The position numbers and the translations under genes are program-made. From positions 1-13,112 of the forward strand of contig CABQJA010000050.1 of NCBI GenBank assembly GCA_902464345.1: a DNA stretch of 13,112 nt, written 5' to 3'. The stretch is from an uncultured Clostridium sp. Lineage in GTDB: Bacteria; Bacillota; Clostridia; Lachnospirales; Lachnospiraceae. The first letter of the stretch is position 1. The number at the start of each line of letters is the position of its first letter. Shown one piece after another: positions 7,616-13,112 of this stretch. Under the pieces are notes generated by a model. The model searched no databases, was not told the origin of the DNA, and was given only the letters and a program-made list of their open reading frames with translations.

Positions 7616-8182
7616 TTACCTTCCATTTATTCGATTCATTGCTGCTTCTGTTCCCTGTGAAACTATGATCTTCACCGCTTCACAGGCAGTTTCCCGTCCT
7701 GCCTCAATCTCCGGCAGCTCTTCTTTCGGAAACCGTCCCAGTACATAATCCGCCAGATCCCAGTCCTTCGGCTTCGCACCGACTCCGACCCGAATCCTCG
7801 GGAATACCTGTGTTCCAAGATGTGCAATAATATTCTTCATCCCGTTATGTCCACCGGCACTGCCCTTTGCCCGAATCCGCAGCTTTCCTACATCCAGATC
7901 AATATCATCATAAATGATGATCACATCCTCTTCCGGATCTACCTTATAGAAATTCACTGCATCGACAACGCTTTCTCCACTCAGGTTCATATAGGTCTGT
8001 GGCTTTAAGAGGATTACCTTTTCACCCTCGATCATTCCTTTCCCACAGATCGCCTTGTGCTTCTTCTCGTTCATACTTATATTATATTTATCAGCCAGCT
8101 TGTCTATCACCGAAAATCCAATATTATGTCTCGTTCCTTCGTATTCCTTCGTCGGATTTCCAAGTCCTGCAATGATCTTCAT
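7616..8182 (-). CDS. pth: Peptidyl-tRNA hydrolase
   Basis: It cleaves peptidyl-tRNAs that drop off the ribosome and so recycles tRNA; it is normally essential. From the chosen start the protein has 188 residues, typical of bacterial Pth. It begins MKIIAGLGNP with N9, then TRHNIGF with catalytic H19, PQTYMNLSG with N66, YDDIDLD with D92 and D93, and GSAGGHNGMK with H112 and N113; all active-site positions are intact. The frame stays open eight codons further to an ATG at 8206. I prefer 8182 because AAGGAG lies nine bases before it and because the family starts at exactly this M-K-I-(I/V)-x-GLGNP. It is the first gene of the six-gene operon that continues into mfd five bases after its stop codon. 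Confidence 0.97.
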   Translation of the reverse strand: MKIIAGLGNPTKEYEGTRHNIGFSVIDKLADKYNISMNEKKHKAICGKGMIEGEKVILLKPQTYMNLSGESVVDAVNFYKVDPEEDVIIIYDDIDLDVGKLRIRAKGSAGGHNGMKNIIAHLGTQVFPRIRVGVGAKPKDWDLADYVLGRFPKEELPEIEAGRETACEAVKIIVSQGTEAAMNRINGR

Positions 8183-8191
8183 ATCGGGGTT

Positions 8192-8197
8192 CTCCTT
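8192..8197 (-). promoter_or_regulatory. Ribosome binding site that fixes the pth start
   Basis: AAGGAG on the minus strand lies nine bases before the ATG at 8182 and inside the alternative longer reading frame. The upstream ATG at 8206 has only AGG directly abutting it. This supports the shorter Pth. Confidence 0.8.
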
Positions 8198-8249
8198 CTG
8201 AATCATCCTGTCTCTAATCTATGCTACATCTGTTTTCCTACATCAGTTA

Positions 8250-8278
8250 AATGTACCACAGCTTTTGATAAATTACAA
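8250..8278 (-). promoter_or_regulatory. Possible promoter of the pth-mfd operon
   Basis: On the minus strand TTGTAA (8278-8273) is followed after 17 bases by TACATT (8255-8250), preceded by TGG as in an extended -10. Each hexamer matches consensus at 4 of 6 positions. The -35 box overlaps the distal arm of the hairpin that ends the preceding unit. It would give an untranslated leader of about 60 bases. The call is weak, but the gap has no better candidate. Confidence 0.35.
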
Positions 8279-8303
8279 GGGAGGCATTTTCATGCCTCCT
8301 TGT
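8275..8303 (-). terminator. Hairpin terminator after the GlmU-like gene
   Basis: On the minus strand, directly after the stop codon, ACAAGGAGGCAT and ATGCCTCCCTTGT pair over 12 bp with one bulged C around a GAAA loop. The T tract after it is poor (TTGTAATTT, with its first bases inside the stem), so termination may be partial. The only other role I can see is protection of the 3' end of the transcript. Confidence 0.6.
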
Positions 8304-9044
8304 CTATCGGTGATTTATGATCTCTGCTGCCTCTGCCAGCTGCTCCGTTGTATTCACTCCACGGGTCTCATCCGCATTCTCCGTAGCCATTGCTCCTACA
8401 ACAATGCCGCCGGTCTGATTCTCCCGGTTAATGATCTCTATCGTATCTGTCAGATAGTATTCCTTCTGTGCATTCTCATTCTTCAGCTTCGTCAGGCTGT
8501 CTGAAAGTGCCGCAGACTGAAATACATACATACCGGAATTGATTTCCCGGATCGCCTGCTCCTCCGGTGTGGCATCCTTCTGCTCCACAATTCGCAGAAA
8601 ATTCCCTTCTGCATCCCGCACGATTCTTCCGTATCCGGTCGCATCCTCCAGAATCGTTGACAGCACCGTTACCTTCAGATCATATAACCGGTGATAGGCG
8701 ATCAGTTCATCCAGTGTCTTACCGGTAATGATCGGCGTGTCTCCACACAGGATCATGGTATCGCCCTCCGTACCGATAAAGTCCATGGCACATTTCACTG
8801 CATGACCGGTACCCAGCTGCTGCTCCTGCAGTACATAGGTAACCCCATCCCCAACTCGTTCCTTCACCAGCTCTGCCTTATGACCAACCACCAGACAGAT
8901 TTCTTCTGCGCCTGCCGCTCTCGCCGCTTCTATTACGTATTCTACCATTGGCTTTCCGTTGATCTCATGCAGCACCTTTGGCAGATCCGATTTCATACGG
9001 GTGCCTTTTCCTGCTGCTAATATCACTGCTTTTAACTTACTCAT
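8304..9044 (-). CDS. GlmU-like UDP-GlcNAc pyrophosphorylase domain protein lacking the acetyltransferase half
   Basis: A 246-residue nucleotidyltransferase that closely follows the N-terminal half of GlmU: LAAGKGTRMKSDLPKVL (9-25), QEQQLGTGHA (73-82), CGDTP with metal-binding D102, TGYGRIVRD, VEQKDAT (E154), EINSGMYVF (N169), EYYLTDTIEII and RGVN (N231). It likely transfers UMP from UTP to GlcNAc-1-phosphate for peptidoglycan precursors. GlmU has about 455 residues, with a left-handed beta-helix acetyltransferase after this point. Here the protein stops at the domain boundary, and the following bases hold a hairpin, not remnants of the second half. The ATG at 9044 is preferred over one at 9059 because GGAGAGG precedes it by six bases. 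The start overlaps the 3' end of the RND gene by eight bases. A nucleotidyltransferase with a different sugar-phosphate substrate remains possible. Confidence 0.88.
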   Translation of the reverse strand: MSKLKAVILAAGKGTRMKSDLPKVLHEINGKPMVEYVIEAARAAGAEEICLVVGHKAELVKERVGDGVTYVLQEQQLGTGHAVKCAMDFIGTEGDTMILCGDTPIITGKTLDELIAYHRLYDLKVTVLSTILEDATGYGRIVRDAEGNFLRIVEQKDATPEEQAIREINSGMYVFQSAALSDSLTKLKNENAQKEYYLTDTIEIINRENQTGGIVVGAMATENADETRGVNTTEQLAEAAEIINHR

Positions 9045-12000
9045 GTCTATCCTCTCCATTGCTTTCTGTTGCCGGATTCTCCGATGCTTCTTCTACATCC
9101 ACATCACCGATTCCCTCTGCCATTGCAGTCTCGTCTGCTTTCAGAGTTCCCTCGTCTCCGATATCTACGACCTTCATTTCTTTCTTCCGGTAAATAATAT
9201 CATAAAATACCGGAACAATAAACAGCGTCATTAATGTACCATAGGTTAATCCACCGATGACTACGATCGACATACCTTTTCCCATCTGGGATGCCATATC
9301 GGTACTGAATGCCATGGTAGACATTGCAAGGATGGTCGTCAATGCAGTCATCAGGATTGGTCTCATACGAGTCTTACCGGTTTCAACCAGTGCTTCCCGC
9401 TTCTCCATGCCGCCGATTCGAAGCTGATTTACATAATCTACAAACACAATACCGTTATTTACAATAACACCGGACAATACCAGGAAGCCCATCAGACAGA
9501 TCAGTGAGATTTCTTCCCCGCTGATCAGCAATGCCAGAAAGCCTCCCGTAAATGCAAGCGGTATTGTCAACAGCACGATAAACGGAGATACCAGATTCTG
9601 GAACTGTGCCACCATAACCAGATAGATCAGCACGATTGCCAGCAGGATCATCAGAAGCATATCCTTTAACGCATCATTCACGGATTCACTTTCGCCACCA
9701 ATCTTAATCGTAATGCCATCCGGAGCCTGATACTGATCTAGCTTATCCTGTACCTGTCTTGCCAAAAGTGTCGTATTATATCCATCCATCGTTGTTGCGG
9801 TAACACTCAGATACCGTGTCTGATTCTCACGGCCGATTGATGCAACACTCTTGCTTTCTTCCAGACTTGCAAACTCGCTGAGCGTATGCTCCTCGGTTGT
9901 CTGACTTCCATCCTCATCCGTTGTGTTTACCTCAAACGCATAATCCATCACATTGGACTTATTAACCTTATCGGTCTCATCAACCACGATCACGCTATAA
10001 TCTTTTCCATCCATTGTCAGCGTGGTTGCTGTATTCTCGGTGGTCAGGGAACCGGCAATCTCTGCATAAATCTGTGCCACTGTCAGATTATATTTCATTG
10101 CCTTATCTTTATCCACCAGAATCTTCAACTGGCTATCTCCCTCTTCCTGCCCATTGGAAATATCCTCCATGCCGCCGACTTCTTCCAGAATGCCTTTCAC
10201 ATCCTCGGATACCTGCAGCATAGTATCCAGATCAGAACCATAGATATCCACCTGCATACCGCTGCCCATCAGACTGGACATATCCATGTTGGACAGGGAT
10301 ACATTTACATCCTGCAGATCCATATCCGCAAGTGCATCCTCCATCTGCTTTCCAACCGCAGCATTGTTCTTTGCCGCCTTATCGGATACCAGAATATAGA
10401 AATAGAAGCTATTCGTTGCATCGGAGGTGCTGGCAATGCTCATAGAGTTCTGGGTCATTGCTCCGACTGTCTCTACACCGTCGATTGCCATAAGTCGCTC
10501 CATTGCCTCATCTGCAAGTGCATAATTCTCCTGATCGGAATTATCCGGATCTGTCGTGATAGAAACCGACATCTGATTACTTCCCATGGAAGGGATCAAC
10601 ACCAGCCCGGTCCGGAATGCCTGGAATACACTACCGGCCAGCAATATCACTGCCAGAGCGATTGGCAGCCATTTCCGCTTCAGGCAGAAACGAAGTGCTT
10701 TCTCATATCCGCGAATCACAGCATCAAACCACCGATGGGATTTGGTCTTTGTATTCTTCAGAACTGTCGCACTCATACTCGGTACCACAGTCAACGCCAC
10801 GATCAGACTGGCAACCAGACTGAATGCGATCGTCCATGCCATATCCGGCAGGAGCTGCTTCGCAATTCCGGTTGCAAACACCATCGGAAGGAATACACAG
10901 ATGGTCGTCAGGGTAGACGCAATGATCGCACCCGCTACCTGATTGGCTCCCATGACTGCCGCCCGGGCAGATGGGATTCCCTTATTTCTCAATCGATAGA
11001 TGTTCTCAATTACAACAATGGAGTTATCTACCAGCATACCGACGCCGAGCGCCAGACCCGAAAGCGATATGATATTCATCGTCATGCCGCTGAAATACAT
11101 CAGCACCATAGCAAACAATACGCTCAGCGGAATGCTGAATGCGACTACGATCGTCGGCTTTGCGTCCTTTAAGAAAATCGCCAGGATGATGATTGCCAGG
11201 ATTGCACCCACAACCAGGTTGGAAAGTACCGATTTAATGATCATATCAATATACTCTCCCTGATCCATCAGGTTCAGAATATGTAAGCCCGGATACTCAT
11301 CGGTCATATCCGTAATTGCCTCATTGCATCGGTCAGATACACTGGCCGTTCCGGCTGTACTTGCTTTATAAATCGCCAGGATAATTGCTTCGTTTCCGTT
11401 TACCTTGGCGTAACTGTCTGCTGAATTATCGATCATTGTGATCGCTGCTACATCCTTCAGACGAACTTCGCCGATTCCGTCAATATCGCAAAGCAATGTA
11501 TTCCGGAGCTCATCCATATCTGCGAATTCATCTCCGACTCTTAACAGATATTGTGCATCTCCTTCATATATATATCCGGCCGGCATTGAGAAGTTCTGTG
11601 CAGAGATCAGATTTGACAATGTATCCAGACTTAATAAGGAGTCCAGATTGGCATTTTTCAGTGCCGTTTCTTTCGCTGACTCATAAGACTCTTTGGAGCT
11701 TTCCAATTCAGCCTTTCCATCATCCAGAGCTTTCTGTGCTGCCGAAAGTTCTGCACTTGCCGCACCGAATCCGGCTGCCGCAGAGATCTTCCCTTCTTCC
11801 ATAGTTGCATAATTATCTGCCGCCTGCTGGGTCTGCGCATTCACATTATCCAGAATGGCCTGTGCGGCTGCAATCTCAATCTCCAGATTATTCAGTGCTT
11901 CTGCGATCTCCGGTATCCGCTTATGTGCGGTATCGATCTGTTTCAGACTGTCTGCTGTCAGTCCCTTCATCTGTTCCAGCTGTGCGTCGGAGATTTCCGG

Positions 12001-13038
12001 GACACCCGGCACGCCCTGCATAGCCTTCAACTGCTCCAGCATCTGAACAAATGCCTGCAGCTTCTCCGGATGGGTATAAGCATCCACAATATCGGTCGGA
12101 ACGGTATCGCCCTTTCCCATGCTTTCCGCCACTGTGTGGATTCCGTCAAACATAGTGTTCAGCTGTGCATAGGTTTCCTCAATCTTCGCATCCTCATATG
12201 CCTTCTGCTCAGCCTGTAATGCTGCCTTGCTTGCCTGAAGGCTGGTCAGCTGTGCACTGTAGGCGGCTCTGGTCGCCATTGCCTCATCCAACATCTGGCT
12301 ACCCTTTGCCAGCTCCGAAGATGTACTGTTCTGCTGATCCTCTAAGGTCTTCTTACCTTCATCTAATTTACTCTGGGCGCTGGCCAGCTCTGTATCGGCA
12401 CTGTCTAATTTATCCTTTGCTTCCGCCAGCGAATCATCGACATGTGCCGCCAGCCGGTCATTTAACTCATCTACCTTCTCTTTATCCAGCCGAACTTCTA
12501 CCATCTCGTCTACCAGACCCATACCGGTAACACTGGCAACACCGGTCTGTCTTTCCAGATATGGGATCAGTGTATTCTCTGCAAACTCACTTAGCTCATA
12601 AATGTCCATATCATCATAGTCAACCGTAACCTCCATCGTTGGCATCATATCCATAGATACTTCCAACAGCATCGGCTTGCCGCATTTATCCGGAAGGGTC
12701 ACCTGATCAAGCGCCGTTGACAGGTTTATCATGGCACTGTCCATATTGGTTCCCTCTGAAAACTCCAGTGTCAGCATACTGTAGTTCTCACTGGATGTAC
12801 TGGTCAGATTCTCTACACCATTCACTGTTCCCAGAGATGATTCCAGCACCTCCGTCACCTGACTCTCCACACGTTCCGGTGCTGCACCGGGATAGGTTGT
12901 GACTACTACTACATACGGCAGCTTCATCTCCGGAAGCAGATCCGTTGATAACTTACTGAATGTTACAAATCCAAATACCAGCAACGCTATGACTCCCACC
13001 AGAACGGTATATGGCTTTTTTACACTAAACTTGGGCAT
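9037..13038 (-). CDS. RND-family (AcrB/SwrC-like) efflux permease with large coiled-coil insertion
   Basis: A 1333-residue inner-membrane transporter; AcrB-type proteins usually have about 1050. TM1 is at about 10-28, TM2-6 at about 603-755, TM7 at about 790-808 and TM8-12 at about 1126-1280. Two large extracellular loops lie after TM1 and TM7. Family motifs are LPEMKLPYVVV, TYPGAAPERVE, GVGMLVDNSIVVIENIYR (TM4) and VNNGIVFVDYVNQLR (TM10). Residues about 193-468 are an Ala/Glu/Lys/Leu-rich insertion with two heptad-like arms (about 195-300 and 360-465). It interrupts the porter domain between VRLDKEKVDEL and LSNLISAQNFSMPAG, the place of AcrB's docking subdomain. The TM4 pair is D671-N672 where AcrB has Asp-Asp, and the TM10 Lys position is Asn (N1194). 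The tail (1286-1333) is acidic and cytosolic. AGGAGG (13048-13053) lies nine bases before the ATG. The substrate is unknown: drug, lipid or lipopeptide export are all plausible. Confidence 0.95.
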   Translation of the reverse strand: MPKFSVKKPYTVLVGVIALLVFGFVTFSKLSTDLLPEMKLPYVVVVTTYPGAAPERVESQVTEVLESSLGTVNGVENLTSTSSENYSMLTLEFSEGTNMDSAMINLSTALDQVTLPDKCGKPMLLEVSMDMMPTMEVTVDYDDMDIYELSEFAENTLIPYLERQTGVASVTGMGLVDEMVEVRLDKEKVDELNDRLAAHVDDSLAEAKDKLDSADTELASAQSKLDEGKKTLEDQQNSTSSELAKGSQMLDEAMATRAAYSAQLTSLQASKAALQAEQKAYEDAKIEETYAQLNTMFDGIHTVAESMGKGDTVPTDIVDAYTHPEKLQAFVQMLEQLKAMQGVPGVPEISDAQLEQMKGLTADSLKQIDTAHKRIPEIAEALNNLEIEIAAAQAILDNVNAQTQQAADNYATMEEGKISAAAGFGAASAELSAAQKALDDGKAELESSKESYESAKETALKNANLDSLLSLDTLSNLISAQNFSMPAGYIYEGDAQYLLRVGDEFADMDELRNTLLCDIDGIGEVRLKDVAAITMIDNSADSYAKVNGNEAIILAIYKASTAGTASVSDRCNEAITDMTDEYPGLHILNLMDQGEYIDMIIKSVLSNLVVGAILAIIILAIFLKDAKPTIVVAFSIPLSVLFAMVLMYFSGMTMNIISLSGLALGVGMLVDNSIVVIENIYRLRNKGIPSARAAVMGANQVAGAIIASTLTTICVFLPMVFATGIAKQLLPDMAWTIAFSLVASLIVALTVVPSMSATVLKNTKTKSHRWFDAVIRGYEKALRFCLKRKWLPIALAVILLAGSVFQAFRTGLVLIPSMGSNQMSVSITTDPDNSDQENYALADEAMERLMAIDGVETVGAMTQNSMSIASTSDATNSFYFYILVSDKAAKNNAAVGKQMEDALADMDLQDVNVSLSNMDMSSLMGSGMQVDIYGSDLDTMLQVSEDVKGILEEVGGMEDISNGQEEGDSQLKILVDKDKAMKYNLTVAQIYAEIAGSLTTENTATTLTMDGKDYSVIVVDETDKVNKSNVMDYAFEVNTTDEDGSQTTEEHTLSEFASLEESKSVASIGRENQTRYLSVTATTMDGYNTTLLARQVQDKLDQYQAPDGITIKIGGESESVNDALKDMLLMILLAIVLIYLVMVAQFQNLVSPFIVLLTIPLAFTGGFLALLISGEEISLICLMGFLVLSGVIVNNGIVFVDYVNQLRIGGMEKREALVETGKTRMRPILMTALTTILAMSTMAFSTDMASQMGKGMSIVVIGGLTYGTLMTLFIVPVFYDIIYRKKEMKVVDIGDEGTLKADETAMAEGIGDVDVEEASENPATESNGEDRHE
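9051..9057 (-). promoter_or_regulatory. Ribosome binding site of the GlmU-like gene inside the RND coding region
   Basis: GGAGAGG on the minus strand lies six bases before the ATG at 9044 and within the last codons of the RND gene. Together with the ATGAGTAA overlap it suggests translational coupling. The alternative ATG at 9059 has no comparable site upstream. Confidence 0.75.
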
Positions 13039-13112
13039 TTATAAGCTCCTCCTGTTTTCTCTTCTTACGCATCAAATTGCAGTCTATATTCTATTATGAA
13101 CCACTCGCATTT
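13039..13112 (-). other. Leader region of the RND gene at the window edge
   Basis: It holds the AGGAGG ribosome binding site of the RND gene (13048-13053). CATAAT at 13098-13093 could be a -10 box, but its -35 would lie outside the window. The only minus-strand frame open to the edge ends at a TAA at 13065-13067, which would fit an upstream gene ending 26 bases before the RND start. Fifteen codons are too few to call it. Confidence 0.4.

Noticed and set aside
8183..8206. Eight-codon N-terminal extension of Pth
   Set aside because: The family begins at the M-K-I-I-A-G-L-G-N-P sequence, and the best ribosome binding site lies inside the extension.
8183..8303. Remnant of the GlmU acetyltransferase half or of prs between the GlmU-like gene and pth
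   Set aside because: The interval contains a hairpin, a possible promoter and the pth leader. No hexapeptide-repeat or PRPP-synthetase coding trace can be read in any minus-strand frame.
9886..11172. A 428-codon plus-strand open frame
   Set aside because: It lies wholly antisense to conserved RND transporter domains; its translation is His/Cys/Ile-rich with no family resemblance and no convincing ribosome binding site was noticed. It is a shadow of the biased codons of the minus-strand gene.
13065..13112. Possible C-terminal end of an upstream minus-strand gene (15 codons plus TAA)
   Set aside because: It is the only frame open to the window edge and is well placed for an operon partner such as an adaptor protein. 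Fifteen residues give no recognisable motif, and a promoter (CATAAT at 13093-13098) is an equally good reading of the same bases.

Overview
The window looks like the chromosome of a Gram-positive member of the Clostridia, most likely Lachnospiraceae. This rests on the gene order pth-mfd-foldase lipoprotein, strong AGGAGG-type ribosome binding sites, lipoprotein foldases with Firmicutes-type lipoboxes, and an RND pump of Gram-positive type. The genus cannot be fixed from the sequence alone. Every gene I can support is on the minus strand, so transcription runs right to left. The many plus-strand open frames are shadows of these genes. There are no tRNA or rRNA genes, CRISPR arrays or insertion sequences.

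Right part (13038 to 8304): a 1333-residue RND-family efflux permease carries a coiled-coil insertion of about 275 residues where AcrB has its outer-membrane-channel docking domain. Its last 8 bases overlap the start of a short GlmU-like nucleotidyltransferase that has only the pyrophosphorylase domain. A hairpin follows directly after that gene's stop codon and probably ends the two-gene unit.

Middle (8182 to 619): six tightly spaced genes form one probable operon: pth (peptidyl-tRNA hydrolase), mfd (transcription-repair coupling factor), two tandem parvulin-like lipoprotein foldases, a Cof-type HAD phosphatase and a small HD-domain phosphohydrolase. Gaps between genes are 5 to 42 bases. A perfect 13-bp stem followed by a T run (562-605) closes the unit. 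The shared theme is housekeeping: translation recycling, repair of transcription-blocking damage, folding of exported proteins and phosphate-ester hydrolysis.

Left edge (1 to 560): a distinctly AT-rich segment (40 G/C in the first 120 bases, against 31 in 60 at 7021-7080) holds the 5' part of a LytTR-type DNA-binding regulator. It has its own promoter, preceded by an 18-bp perfect palindrome and three TGC(A/G)AAA-type direct repeats. Its N-terminal domain looks like a shortened, phosphorylation-deficient receiver. The gene runs off the left edge.

The most unusual elements are the coiled-coil-bearing RND pump coupled to a half-GlmU, the receiver-reduced LytTR regulator with its structured upstream region, and the pair of foldases whose parvulin catalytic positions appear eroded.
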